Shown here piece by piece: positions 28,815 through 37,987 of a stretch of DNA of 64,000 nt. Positions within the stretch are counted from its first letter, which is position 1. The number at the start of each line of letters is the position of its first letter. Under the pieces are notes generated by a model. It was not told the DNA's origin, made no database searches, and saw only the letters and a program-made list of their open reading frames with translations. The position numbers and the translations under genes were made by a program. The DNA is from Anabaena sp. PCC 7108 (lineage in GTDB: Bacteria > Cyanobacteriota > Cyanobacteriia > Cyanobacteriales > Nostocaceae), in assembly GCF_000332135.1 (NCBI RefSeq), contig NZ_KB235896.1, positions 2,057,403 to 2,121,402 on the forward strand, written 5' to 3'.

Positions 28815-28956
28815 ATAATATGAATTTTTATGAACAACTCCCTACAACAGAAAACTTAATCAAATTAGTAGAAGCAATATCTACCAAAATGATCTTATTG
28901 AATAAAAAAATTCCGATGACGAGACGAAACGAGAAGACGAAGAAAAACATTCACAA

Positions 28957-28984
28957 GTAGAGACGAGTTGATTTGCGTCTCTAC
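28957..28984. terminator. GTAGAGACG/CGTCTCTAC hairpin
   Basis: Perfect nine-base arms (28957-28965 and 28976-28984) with a ten-base loop lie just after the cphA stop codon (minus strand) and after the toxin operon. No strong T-run follows. The same arm sequence recurs in hairpins at 53205 and 61627, so it is a dispersed hairpin that may act as a bidirectional terminator. Confidence 0.6.
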
Positions 28985-28990
28985 TAGTAA

Positions 28991-31693
28991 TTAGAGTAGG
29001 GTATTAACCACGGAAGAAGGTGCTACCCCATTTTGGGAATCATTGATATTAGTAGTTGCACTTTGTGGCTGGATTTCTTCCTGTACACCGCGCAATTTAA
29101 TTAACTTAATTGCCCGGTTAACGCTTTCTGGCAAAATTACCACCAGACTACCATCAGGAGCCATATCTAAGGCTTTATTAATTGCTTCGGTTTCATCAAG
29201 GATTGATTCAAAACGACAATTAGGCTTGGCTTGAGTAATACCTTGAGTAATCAAATCAGACGCTGAACCACGTAGACGACCTCTAGTGTCATCATCCTCT
29301 TTAATAATGATGTAGTCAAAGATATCTGCTGCTAATTTACCCAGAGTAACAAAATCTTCATCACGGCGATCGCCAGGACCGCCAATTACGCCAATTCTCT
29401 GACCAGTTGTCCAGTTGCGAACAAATGATCCCAAGGCTTCATAACTAGCAGGATTATGGGCATAATCTACCAAAGCGTGGTATTTACCCAGATTAAACAG
29501 ATTCATTCGTCCAGGCGTTTGACTAACTGAAGCGCGGAAAGTCTTTAAGCCGGCACGGATTTGCTCAATAGTGACATTCTGCACGAATGCGGCCAAACTT
29601 GCTGCTAAAGCATTAGCAATCATAAATGGCGCTTTTCCACCCATTGTCAAGGGGATATTTTCTGCTCTTTCTATGCGGTGTGTCCAATCACCTTTGACAA
29701 TTGACAGATAACCATTTTCATAAACTGCTGCCACTCCTCCCTTTTCTATATGCTTTCGCACTAGTTCCGAACTGGGGTTCATGGTGAAGTAAGCAATATT
29801 TGCCTTAGTCTTTTCTGACATGGCGGCCACGCGGTTATCATCAGCATTAAGTACCGCATAACCATCAGGGAATACAGCTTCGGCAACTACACTTTTAAGA
29901 TTGGCTAATTGATCAATGGTTTCTATATCGCCAATCCCCAAATGATCAGCAGCTACGTTCAGCACTACACCGACATTAGCAGATTCAAAACCTAATCCAC
30001 AGCGAAGAATACCACCACGGGCTGATTCTAATACAGCTACCTCCACAGTTGGGTCTTGGAGGATGACGTGGGCGCTTTGAGGTCCTGTATTGTCTCCGGC
30101 CTCTACTAAGTAATCTCCGATATATGTCCCATCTGTAGTCGTATAACCAACCACCTTACCAGTTTGCTTATAAATATGTGCTAACAGGCGAGTAGTAGTA
30201 GTTTTACCATTAGTGCCAGTGATACTGAGAATGGGAATACGGCTAGATTGTTCATTAGGGAACAGCATATTCATCACTGCACCAGCGACGTTGCGGGGAA
30301 TGCCTTGACTAGGGGCAACGTGCATTCGGAAACCAGGGGCGGCGTTAACTTCTACAATTACGCCATCCAATTCTCTGAGGGGACGGCTAATATCAGAGGT
30401 GACAATATCAAGTCCGGCAATATCTAAACCGATAATTTTGACTACCCGTTGTGCCAACCAGCGATTTTCAGGGTGAATTTCGTCGGTGCGGTCTACGGCA
30501 CTACCACCTGTACTCAAATTGGCCGTTGCCCGTAGATAACAAATGGTTCCCTTGGGCGGCACACTGTTGAGATTGTAACCTTGTCTTTCTAGCAGCTGGT
30601 AGCTGGTGCGGTCTAATTCAATTTTGGTGAGGACATTATCATGACCTTCACCACGATTAGGATCAAGGTTTATTTCTTCAATCAGTTCGGCAATGCTGGA
30701 TCTACCATTGCCAACAACATGGGCTGGTACACGTTCAGCCACTGCGACTACTTTGCCATCTACGACTAGTACCCTGTGGTCGCGCCCGACATAATAGCGC
30801 TCCACAATGATAGAGCGGGAAACTTGTCTGGCCATCTCGTATGCCGCTTCCGCTTCATCCCAACTTCTGATATCAATGGTAATGCCGCGCCCATGATTAC
30901 CATCTAGGGGTTTAATAACGATGGGATAACCGCCAACTTGCTCAATGGATTCTTCTAAATCATCCAAGAAGTTGATTACTGTACCTCTAGGTACTGGCAC
31001 ACCATTAGCAGCCAGGATGCGTTTAGTGGCTTCTTTGTCGCAAGCTAGTTCTACTGCCAGAATGCCTGTGTTATCGCTCATTGTGGCCTGCATTCGCTTC
31101 TGGTTAACGCCGTAGCCTAACTGAATCAGAAAGCGTGCAGCTAAGGGCATCCAAGGAATGCCTCTTTTTTCTGCCTCTTTGATAATTGCTTCTGTAGAAG
31201 GACCTAAAGACGCATCACGCAAAAAGTCCTTCAGGTCTTGGATATCTTGTTCTAATTCTGCCTTGGGATAACGACCTCGATCAACAATACTTTGACATAG
31301 CCGAACTGCGGCACGTCCCGCATAGCGTCCAGCTTCCTCATTCAGGTACTCAATTACCACCTGGAAAATTCCAGGTGTAGCAGTTTCGCGCGTGCGACCA
31401 AAACCTACGTGCATTCCAGCTAGTTCTTGGAGTTCTAGAGCTACGTGTTCCACGATATGGCCCATCATTGTGCCTTCTCGTACCCGCATCAAAAAACCAC
31501 CTCGACAGCCAGGCGAACAATAGTGACCTTCCAGACTTGGCAGCGCCTCAACTAATCCTTCATAAAAGCCAGGTATTTCATTCGAGGGCGTTTCGGCAAG
31601 GTTTTCTAGATCGAGGCGCATGACGATCAGCTTGTGGCGTCGAATGCTCCAGTAGTTTGGGCCGCGTAAGGTCTGGATCTTGAGGATTCTCAT
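28991..31693 (-). CDS. cphA: Cyanophycin synthetase
   Basis: The start is set at 31693 because CphA proteins begin MRILKIQTLRGPNYWSIRR; an earlier ATG at 31723 is less likely. The 900 residues comprise an N-terminal domain, an ATP-grasp domain (GYPIVIKPLDGNHGRGITI; VEVNAAPGFRMH) and a Mur-ligase-like domain with P-loop ITGTNGKTTTTRL and DYAHNPASY. It builds cyanophycin, a polymer of aspartate with arginine side chains that stores nitrogen in vegetative cells and heterocyst poles. cphB lies upstream on the same strand, the common cphBA order. Confidence 0.97.
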   Translation of the reverse strand: MRILKIQTLRGPNYWSIRRHKLIVMRLDLENLAETPSNEIPGFYEGLVEALPSLEGHYCSPGCRGGFLMRVREGTMMGHIVEHVALELQELAGMHVGFGRTRETATPGIFQVVIEYLNEEAGRYAGRAAVRLCQSIVDRGRYPKAELEQDIQDLKDFLRDASLGPSTEAIIKEAEKRGIPWMPLAARFLIQLGYGVNQKRMQATMSDNTGILAVELACDKEATKRILAANGVPVPRGTVINFLDDLEESIEQVGGYPIVIKPLDGNHGRGITIDIRSWDEAEAAYEMARQVSRSIIVERYYVGRDHRVLVVDGKVVAVAERVPAHVVGNGRSSIAELIEEINLDPNRGEGHDNVLTKIELDRTSYQLLERQGYNLNSVPPKGTICYLRATANLSTGGSAVDRTDEIHPENRWLAQRVVKIIGLDIAGLDIVTSDISRPLRELDGVIVEVNAAPGFRMHVAPSQGIPRNVAGAVMNMLFPNEQSSRIPILSITGTNGKTTTTRLLAHIYKQTGKVVGYTTTDGTYIGDYLVEAGDNTGPQSAHVILQDPTVEVAVLESARGGILRCGLGFESANVGVVLNVAADHLGIGDIETIDQLANLKSVVAEAVFPDGYAVLNADDNRVAAMSEKTKANIAYFTMNPSSELVRKHIEKGGVAAVYENGYLSIVKGDWTHRIERAENIPLTMGGKAPFMIANALAASLAAFVQNVTIEQIRAGLKTFRASVSQTPGRMNLFNLGKYHALVDYAHNPASYEALGSFVRNWTTGQRIGVIGGPGDRRDEDFVTLGKLAADIFDYIIIKEDDDTRGRLRGSASDLITQGITQAKPNCRFESILDETEAINKALDMAPDGSLVVILPESVNRAIKLIKLRGVQEEIQPQSATTNINDSQNGVAPSSVVNTLL

Positions 31694-31865
31694 GGGAATA
31701 GGTAGATGGAGATTCGGAACCAAAATTCTAGTTTCTTACTGGAATTGACCGCTAAACTGTTTGTCATGAACAGTTTTTTCTTTTCAGATAGTACTCATTT
31801 AATTCTTTTTGCAGCAGTAAATAAATGTGCGGTCAACTCAGTGTAACCTCAGATACTCTATCCCG

Positions 31866-32729
31866 TCAGCTGGAGATCCGATGCACAGCAGGTAATACAG
31901 TACGTTGATATAGATGGAATCGATCTCCGTAACTGAGGATATGTAAACGTAAATTGTGTACTGTTAAAGGCTCATTGGCGCTGACATGAGGTTCGTTGGT
32001 ATGGGTGAGTTCTGTGGGGTCAACAATGGTAACACTGCCTTTGCCCACGACTTGTAGCCAACCATCACGCTCAAATACAGCACAGGTATCTTCGTCAATG
32101 CCAATGCCTAGACGATCAGGATGAGCAGCGATCGCACTTACTAATCTTCCCATGCGATTACGGTTGTGAAAGTGTTGATCTACGATCACTTCGGGAATAA
32201 ATCCCAAACCTGTTGCCATATCGACTAGAGAACGATTTGGTGTTTCACCACTACCACCACCTGCAATCATATGATGTCCCATGACAGCTGCCCCCGCACT
32301 AGTTCCTGCAAGGGTTAGTTGTCCTGCCCTTACCCGTTGTCGGATAATTTCCATTGCTGGTGTATCTGACAGAACTCCACAGAGCCGCAATTGGTCTCCT
32401 CCGGTTAAAAAGACTCCCGTGCAGGCTTCGAGGGCTGCTTTAATCTGGGGATTTTCGCATTGTTCCCGTTCACGAATGTCTAAAATCTCCACCTTTTCAG
32501 CACCCATTTCTTCAAAAATGCGAATATACCGACCACCGATGATAGCGGGTTCGCGGGAGGCTGATGGAATAATTGTAATATACGCCTTGTTAGCGCCAGC
32601 ACGACCAAAAAAAGTTCGTAGGATATCGCGTCCATGAACTTTGTCTTCTGCGCCTCCGATAACCAGAACGGCGGTTTTTGTTGCTTGGGGTGTCCTCATT
32701 TCCAGCGATTTAGCTTTTAATTGCTGCAT
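31866..32729 (-). CDS. cphB: Cyanophycinase
   Basis: The ATG at 32729 follows AGGAGAAACACA and gives 287 residues, the normal length. The serine-protease-like S51 family signs are the nucleophile in LAGTSAGAAVMGHHMI, the GVFLTGGDQLRLCG strand and VDQHFHNRNRMGRL. The enzyme cuts cyanophycin into beta-aspartyl-arginine dipeptides. It is transcribed with cphA, 172 bases upstream of it. The leader is unusually long and structured and holds dispersed repeats, so expression may be controlled there. Confidence 0.95.
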   Translation of the reverse strand: MQQLKAKSLEMRTPQATKTAVLVIGGAEDKVHGRDILRTFFGRAGANKAYITIIPSASREPAIIGGRYIRIFEEMGAEKVEILDIREREQCENPQIKAALEACTGVFLTGGDQLRLCGVLSDTPAMEIIRQRVRAGQLTLAGTSAGAAVMGHHMIAGGGSGETPNRSLVDMATGLGFIPEVIVDQHFHNRNRMGRLVSAIAAHPDRLGIGIDEDTCAVFERDGWLQVVGKGSVTIVDPTELTHTNEPHVSANEPLTVHNLRLHILSYGDRFHLYQRTVLPAVHRISS

Positions 32730-32793
32730 TGTGTTTCTCCTGTCAACAACTTCAGGAGCCATCGCCTTGGACGGTGAGTGCAGCCACACGTGC

Positions 32794-32890
32794 GGTGAAG
32801 CAGCCCGATCTTGGGGTTTCCCCAAGTAGAGGGACTGCTGAACCCGTAAGGGCTTTGCCGCCGAGTGGACTGCCGAACCCAAAGGGGTTT
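32794..32890. repeat. Compound dispersed repeat in cphB leader
   Basis: 32794-32851 matches 37789-37844 in the same orientation: GGTGAA-CAGC, then GGTTTCCCC within an imperfect palindrome, a GACTG-TGAACCCG segment and AAGG. A second half-copy with GGACTGCCGAACCC follows to 32890. G- and C-run palindromes of this kind are a known repeat style in Nostocales. It lies between cphB and the structured RNA-like stretch. Confidence 0.7.
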
Positions 32891-32944
32891 CCCGGCTTTT
32901 GGCGAATGGCGTGTGAATTTAACAAGGTTTAGTAGCTTGTTGAT

Positions 32945-33165
32945 TTTCGCCTTTTGATTCTTCGAGAGGACACTGCTTGACGCACACGATACCTCAGCCG
33001 AATCATGTCCGTTGCTGTTCCTCATCGCCACCGCCTTGTTTTTCACCTATCCACTTGCTTCAGACTGGCTTTCTTATTGCTTGGGGTTAGGTTTCCCCTC
33101 TGGATTGGGGCAAGCAGGTCTTGACACTCTTCATTCTGAGGCTGGCTCGACGCATCCTGGAAGTT
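32945..33165 (-). ncRNA. HEARO/omega-RNA-like structured stretch
   Basis: Read on the minus strand, this GC-richer block has GCGTCGAGCCAGC near its 5' end, then GTGTCAAGACC. A nested stem follows, in which GCTTG and CAAGC (33111-33115 and 33079-33083 on the plus strand) enclose CCCC/GGGG (33107-33110 with 33095-33098), and then AATAAGAAAGCCAG. It lacks a sensible protein and recalls HEARO (IscB/IsrB-associated) RNAs of cyanobacteria; the recognition is from memory. No IscB or IsrB gene is present, so it would be a stand-alone copy or relic. The rest of the 747-base gap (32730-33476) holds repeats and the trmD promoter. Confidence 0.42.
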
Positions 33166-33476
33166 GTTAACTTTGGTGGGATTATTAATTTAAATTTAGT
33201 TGTGACAATATTTAAACATAAATTAAGTAATTAGAAAAACTTTTGATCCCACCAAAAAACCAATACTTCTGGTACTTTTAGATACTATTGATGAAGTTTA
33301 ACTCCTGTTTTACCTCTTTCTGACTTGAAGGGATCTGGGAATATGGATCTGTGAACCGGTGAAAATTATACTAATCACTGCTCAGTTATTACTCGTTCCC
33401 CGCCCGAACTGGGATAATTTAGCAATTTACGTTAAATATTCCCATCTAAGATTACTGTCCTTGCATACGAATTACT

Positions 33477-34217
33477 GTGCGTTTTGATATAGTTACGCTT
33501 TTTCCTGAATGTTTTCTCTCGGTTCTGAGTTCTGGTCTTTTGAGCAAAGCTTTGGCTAAACAGATTGCTCAAGTACATCTTGTCAACCCTAGGGACTTTA
33601 CCACTGATAAACATCGGAAGGTAGATGATGAACCTTATGGCGGTGGCGTAGGTATGCTAATGAAGCCTGAGCCGATTTTTGCTGCTGTGGAGTCGCTGCC
33701 GATTCTACCCCGTCGAGAAGTGATTTTGATGAGTCCCCAAGGTCAAACGATGGATCAGCCCTTGCTGCGCGAATTAGTGACCAATTACGACCAATTGATT
33801 GTGATTTGTGGACATTATGAAGGGGTTGATGACAGAGTACTGAATTTAGTTACTCGTGAGGTGTCTTTAGGCGATTTTATTCTCACTGGTGGAGAAATTC
33901 CTTCTATGGCTTTAATTAATGGGGTAGTCCGTCTACTACCAGGAACTGTGGGGAAGGTAGAATCTCTCAAAGCCGAAAGTTTTGAAGAAGGGTTATTGGA
34001 TTTTCCCCAATATACTCGTCCAGCAGATTTTCGTGGGTGGAAAGTTCCAGATGTGTTATTGAGTGGTAATCATGCAGAAATTGCTAAGTGGCGTTTCCAA
34101 CAACAAATTCAACGTACTGCTTCCCGTCGTCCCGATTTGCTCTCAAAATGGCAAGAAGAAAGGGAAGAGGTAACAGGTGACAGAGAGGAAAACAGGGTGC
34201 AGAGGAGAAATGACTAA
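33477..34217 (+). CDS. trmD: tRNA (guanine-N1)-methyltransferase
   Basis: Translation starts at GTG 33477 ([11 protein letters not shown], the fixed TrmD start). The 246 residues hold the trefoil-knot SAM site: [29 protein letters not shown], and [11 protein letters not shown]. The enzyme methylates G37 next to the anticodon, preventing frameshifts. The last 15 residues are an Arg/Glu-rich extension ([19 protein letters not shown]) that looks like a translated repeat. The stop overlaps the ispF start (TAATG), so both are co-translated. Confidence 0.96.
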   Translation: MRFDIVTLFPECFLSVLSSGLLSKALAKQIAQVHLVNPRDFTTDKHRKVDDEPYGGGVGMLMKPEPIFAAVESLPILPRREVILMSPQGQTMDQPLLRELVTNYDQLIVICGHYEGVDDRVLNLVTREVSLGDFILTGGEIPSMALINGVVRLLPGTVGKVESLKAESFEEGLLDFPQYTRPADFRGWKVPDVLLSGNHAEIAKWRFQQQIQRTASRRPDLLSKWQEEREEVTGDREENRVQRRND

Positions 34218-34705
34218 TGACTATCAACATCAGAATTGGTAATGGCTATGATATTCACCGCTTGGTGAGCGATCGCAATTTAATTTTAGGCGGTATTCAC
34301 ATTCCCCATGAATTGGGTTTATTAGGACACAGTGATGCTGATGTGCTAACTCATGCCATTATAGACGCGATGCTAGGCGCTTTATCTTTAGGGGACATTG
34401 GTCATTATTTCCCCCCTACTGATCCCCAATGGGCTGGGGCTGATAGTTTAGTATTATTAACTCAAGTACATCAGCTAATTCGTGATCAAGGTTGGAAAAT
34501 AGGCAATATTGATTCTGTAATTGTGGCTGAACGTCCCAAATTAAAACCGCATATTACTAAAATGCGGGATAAATTAGCAGCAGTTTTAGAAGTCGAACCA
34601 AATCAAATTGGTGTGAAAGCTACCACGAATGAAAAATTGGGACCAACTGGGCGAGAAGAAGGTATTTGTGCTTATGCTGTAGTTTTGTTGGTGGCTGGTG
34701 ATTAA
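34217..34705 (+). CDS. ispF: 2-C-methyl-D-erythritol 2,4-cyclodiphosphate synthase
   Basis: The 162 residues are full length. The metal ligands lie in GNGYDIHRL (Asp, His), [21 protein letters not shown] (His) and [14 protein letters not shown]; the [14 protein letters not shown] end is typical. IspF makes the cyclic diphosphate in the MEP isoprenoid pathway, which feeds carotenoids, chlorophyll tails and the hopanoids treated further along. It overlaps the trmD stop by one base, a common gene pair in cyanobacteria. Confidence 0.97.
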   Translation: MTINIRIGNGYDIHRLVSDRNLILGGIHIPHELGLLGHSDADVLTHAIIDAMLGALSLGDIGHYFPPTDPQWAGADSLVLLTQVHQLIRDQGWKIGNIDSVIVAERPKLKPHITKMRDKLAAVLEVEPNQIGVKATTNEKLGPTGREEGICAYAVVLLVAGD

Positions 34706-34818
34706 ATTTTAAGTATTTATCCAACCAAACCATTGACTAATCATTTGCATTAAAATCAATGCTTGAATGCTAAAGATATATACATATATACTTAGTTAAT
34801 TGAGGAGAAAATCATCCT

Positions 34819-35304
34819 ATGCTAAATCAAAACTTAGGAGATGTAGATATTCCCGATTTAATCGCTTTAGATAAACATGGAAACAGCATTCTCGTTGGTA
34901 AAATTAGAGGTTTTCCTTTTAAGTACCCACATAACCATATAGGAAATGATCTTGGGCGCATGATTGAGAACTGGCAACCGTCAGTCAGAGAAAAAGTTGA
35001 ATTTGCTATGTTTGTTGATTTAGAAGCTATTCTCATCTTTAAATGGAATGGTCACGAATTTTCAGAAATTATCAATTTTAATACAAATGAGATTTTTAAT
35101 TATTACGATTCAAGCTTCAGTAATAAAAGGATATTTAGTCTGTATCTTACAGGACTTACGGAAGGTTGGATTCGTGATTTAGCTTATCATTGGAAATCAG
35201 AAATACCACCGAAATTTAAAGAAATTGATGAAATTGGTTTGTTGAAGCTTTTAGAAGATGGAGATACTACAACCCTTAGTAAAGGGATGCTTTTAAACAG
35301 TTGA
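34819..35304 (+). CDS. Uncharacterised protein with nuclease-like core
   Basis: The 161-residue protein has VDIPDLIALDKHGNSILVGKIRGFP at residues 9-33. The layout copies the PD...(E)xK core of restriction-like nucleases (usually PDxxAxDxxG then VEVKG), but the Glu and second Lys positions read Lys and Arg, so the site looks degenerate. The rest shows no known motif. GAGGAGAAAATC upstream gives a good start. It lies 40 bases before a PIN-like gene, and the two probably work as a pair. Function is not known. Confidence 0.6.
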   Translation: MLNQNLGDVDIPDLIALDKHGNSILVGKIRGFPFKYPHNHIGNDLGRMIENWQPSVREKVEFAMFVDLEAILIFKWNGHEFSEIINFNTNEIFNYYDSSFSNKRIFSLYLTGLTEGWIRDLAYHWKSEIPPKFKEIDEIGLLKLLEDGDTTTLSKGMLLNS

Positions 35305-35344
35305 TAACTAATATAAATAACTTGCTAGATCAAGGTGAATTCAA

Positions 35345-35974
35345 GTGCTTATACTTTACATTGAAACTAATTTTTTGATGGCTGTCGCTAAAGGACAAGA
35401 TTTAAAAGCAGAAGATTTATTGCGAGATATTTCTTCATCAATTCGCATAGTTATACCAGATGTTTGTTATATTGAATCTCTTACTACATACAAAATAGAT
35501 AAAAGAAAACGCTTAGAGTTTCAAGAAGAAATGGATAAACAGATTAAGGAATTAAACCGTGATAAGACATCTAATTATGCTAGATTATTTATGGGTAATT
35601 TAGGTGAAGCGCGTATAAATAATGAACTATTAATTAATGATATTCAAGATAGACTTTTCACTACTATTGATCAGCTTCTGAATAATGCAGAATTAATAAA
35701 TTTAAATAAAAATTTAATTCAGAATATTGCAGAAACAACTATTTTTCAACCAGAAGCATGGTTAATTAAAAATGATATCATGGATAATTTAATACTAGAA
35801 TGTATCCTAGATCATGCCCAATTACATACTCAAGAAGATAAAGCATTTATTAGTAATAATAGTAAGGACTTTGGTAAACCTGAAATTAAAGCAGTTTTAA
35901 GCAATGCTGGAATTAAATATTTTACAACCACGCAGGATTTTCTCAATTGGTTCAATTCTCGTTCATCAAACTAA
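35345..35974 (+). CDS. PIN-like domain protein
   Basis: The 209 residues, started by GTG at 35345, open with MLILYIETNFLMAVA, which is a PIN first strand with Glu where Asp is usual, and contain VIPDVCYIESL. They close with DKAFISNNSKDFGKPEIK and GIKYFTTTQDF, the PIN C-terminal strand-helix with Asn/Asp. A long charged helical insert (60-150) separates them. It is probably a ribonuclease. With the gene upstream it forms a two-gene unit in an accessory island; whether it is a toxin is unproven. Confidence 0.72.
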   Translation: MLILYIETNFLMAVAKGQDLKAEDLLRDISSSIRIVIPDVCYIESLTTYKIDKRKRLEFQEEMDKQIKELNRDKTSNYARLFMGNLGEARINNELLINDIQDRLFTTIDQLLNNAELINLNKNLIQNIAETTIFQPEAWLIKNDIMDNLILECILDHAQLHTQEDKAFISNNSKDFGKPEIKAVLSNAGIKYFTTTQDFLNWFNSRSSN

Positions 35975-35993
35975 ATAATTAACTATTAAAACT

Positions 35994-37781
35994 ATGTTAT
36001 CTACTAAAAAGATATTTCATCACACAAAACGCATTTTTTTATTAATAACTATCATTGCATTTACAGCAATATCAATTACGGCTTGCAACCCAACTAAACT
36101 GAAAATAAATGCTGCTCAAATACCTCAAATAGTAACTAGCATTCTCAGCGATCCAAAAACATTTAACTATGCGCTAAATTCGGAATCTCCCAACATTTTT
36201 GGTTGGACTTATGAAGGATTAACTACAGAAAACTATGAAACTGGTAAAATTGAGCCAGCTTTAGCTGAATCATGGCAAATTTCTGATGACAAATTAAAAA
36301 TTGTTTTTACTTTACGTGAGAATCTCAAATGGTCTGATGGCAAACCACTAACAGTTGATGATGTAGTGTTTACTTATAACGATATTTATCTCAATGAAGA
36401 TATTCCTACTGATATTAGAGACACACTTAAGATTGGCGAAAATCGGAAGTTGATTGCCGTAAGAAAAGTTGATAATCGACGAGTTGAGTTTACTGTTCCA
36501 GAACCATTTGCACCATTTTTGCGTAGTGCTACGGCTTATGGCATTTTACCAGCCCATGCTCTGAAAGAATCAATCAAAACAAAAGATAACGAGGGTAAAC
36601 CAAAATTTTTGACAAAATGGGGTGTGGATACTCCCCCAGAACAAATAATTGTTAATGGAGCTTATAAACTAGAACGCTATGATACTAGTCAACGTATAAT
36701 TTTTCGCCGAAACCCCTATTACTGGCGCAAGGATGCTCAAGGTAATCCCCAACCTTATATTGAAAGGATAGTTTGGCAAATTGTCGAATCAACAGATACT
36801 TCCTTACTGCAATTTCGTTCTGGTGGATTAGATGCTGTGGGTGTGTCTCCTGATTACTTTTCTCTGCTAAAAGTTCAAGAGAAACAAGGGAATTTCAAAA
36901 TATATAATGGTGGACCTAGTTCCAGTACAACATTTTTATTCTTTAATTTGAATAAAGGAAAAAGGAATGGTAAACCTCTAATTGATCCAGTTAAGTCACG
37001 TTGGTTTAATACAGTAGAATTTCGGCAAGCTGTAGCCTATGCAATTGACAGGCAAACAATGATTAATAATACTTTTAGAGGCTTAGGTAAATTACAAAAT
37101 TCACCGATTTATGAAAAAAGTCCCTATTATTTATCACCTCAATCTGGGCTAAAAATTTACGATTTTAATCTAAGTAAAGCCAAGGAAATGTTAATTAAAG
37201 GAGGATTTAAATATAATAAACAAGGTCAAGTTTTAGATGCTCAAGGTAATATTGTTCGCTTTACTTTAATTACCAATGCTGGGAACAAAATTCGTGAAGC
37301 GATGGGATCACAAATTAAACAAGACTTGAGCAAAATTGGCATTCAAGTTGATTTCACCCCAATGGCATGGAATACATACATAGATAAGATTTCCAACACC
37401 TTAGACTGGGATGCTGGTTTAATAGGATTTGGTGCTGGGTTAGAACCTAATGATAGTGCTAATCTTTGGTCTCCAGATGGTGGATCTCATTTATTTAATC
37501 AAAAACCACAAGCAGGACAAAAGCCAATTCAAGGTTGGGAAGTTGCTCCTTGGGAAGCAGAAATTGGTCAACTGTATATTCAAGGTGCAAAAGAGTTAGA
37601 TGAAGAAAAACGCAAGGTGATTTATGCGAAAACCCAGCAGATTACCCAAGAATATTTGCCAACAATTTATTTAGTAAACCCTTATTCGTTGGTAGCACTA
37701 CGCAATCGCTTGGAAGGGATAAAATTTTCTGCCCTTGGTGGTCTTTTCTGGAATATTTATGAAATTAAAATTACAAAATAG
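35994..37781 (+). CDS. ABC transporter peptide-binding lipoprotein (family 5)
   Basis: The 595-residue protein begins with a lipoprotein signal ending ISITAC (Cys31 the lipid anchor). It has the SBP family 5 plan: AESWQISDDKLKIVFTLRENLKWSDGKPLTVDDVVFTY, ILPAHAL, AVAYAIDRQTMI and a C-terminal lobe. It captures peptides or similar solutes and passes them to a Dpp/Opp-type permease. No permease gene is next to it. It follows the PIN-like gene by 19 bases but is likely functionally separate. Confidence 0.93.
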   Translation: MLSTKKIFHHTKRIFLLITIIAFTAISITACNPTKLKINAAQIPQIVTSILSDPKTFNYALNSESPNIFGWTYEGLTTENYETGKIEPALAESWQISDDKLKIVFTLRENLKWSDGKPLTVDDVVFTYNDIYLNEDIPTDIRDTLKIGENRKLIAVRKVDNRRVEFTVPEPFAPFLRSATAYGILPAHALKESIKTKDNEGKPKFLTKWGVDTPPEQIIVNGAYKLERYDTSQRIIFRRNPYYWRKDAQGNPQPYIERIVWQIVESTDTSLLQFRSGGLDAVGVSPDYFSLLKVQEKQGNFKIYNGGPSSSTTFLFFNLNKGKRNGKPLIDPVKSRWFNTVEFRQAVAYAIDRQTMINNTFRGLGKLQNSPIYEKSPYYLSPQSGLKIYDFNLSKAKEMLIKGGFKYNKQGQVLDAQGNIVRFTLITNAGNKIREAMGSQIKQDLSKIGIQVDFTPMAWNTYIDKISNTLDWDAGLIGFGAGLEPNDSANLWSPDGGSHLFNQKPQAGQKPIQGWEVAPWEAEIGQLYIQGAKELDEEKRKVIYAKTQQITQEYLPTIYLVNPYSLVALRNRLEGIKFSALGGLFWNIYEIKITK

Positions 37782-37985
37782 GTGACAGGTGAACCAGCGC
37801 GGTCTTGGGGGTTTCCCCCATTAGCGACTGGTGAACCCGAAGGGTGACAGGTGACAGGGAGCAAGCAGGGAGCAGGGAGCAGGGGAGGAATGAGTAATGA
37901 CCAATCACCAATCACCAATCACCAATCACCAATCACCAATCACCAAAAAATCAATCCAAAATCCAAAATCCAAAATCCAAAATTG
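37782..37985. repeat. Stacked dispersed and heptamer repeats before larB
   Basis: 37789-37844 is a copy of the palindromic repeat at 32794. Then come GGAGCAG units (about 37857-37885), six ACCAATC heptamers (37900-37941) and four CCAAAAT heptamers (37956-37983), ending four bases before the larB ATG. No promoter motif stands out. Confidence 0.85.
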
Positions 37986-37987
37986 TA

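Noticed and set aside
28820-28960. 46-codon frame after the PIN toxin (MNFYEQLPTTENLIK...)
   Set aside because: No ribosome binding site, low-complexity Lys-rich end running into the hairpin repeat, no known family; probably a chance frame or remnant.
32717-33046. 109-codon minus-strand frame upstream of cphB
   Set aside because: Covers the repeats and the structured RNA-like block, reads as low-similarity sequence, and overlaps the true cphB start.
37900-37983. Heptamer arrays considered as a CRISPR
   Set aside because: Units are seven bases with no spacers; they are simple short tandem repeats.
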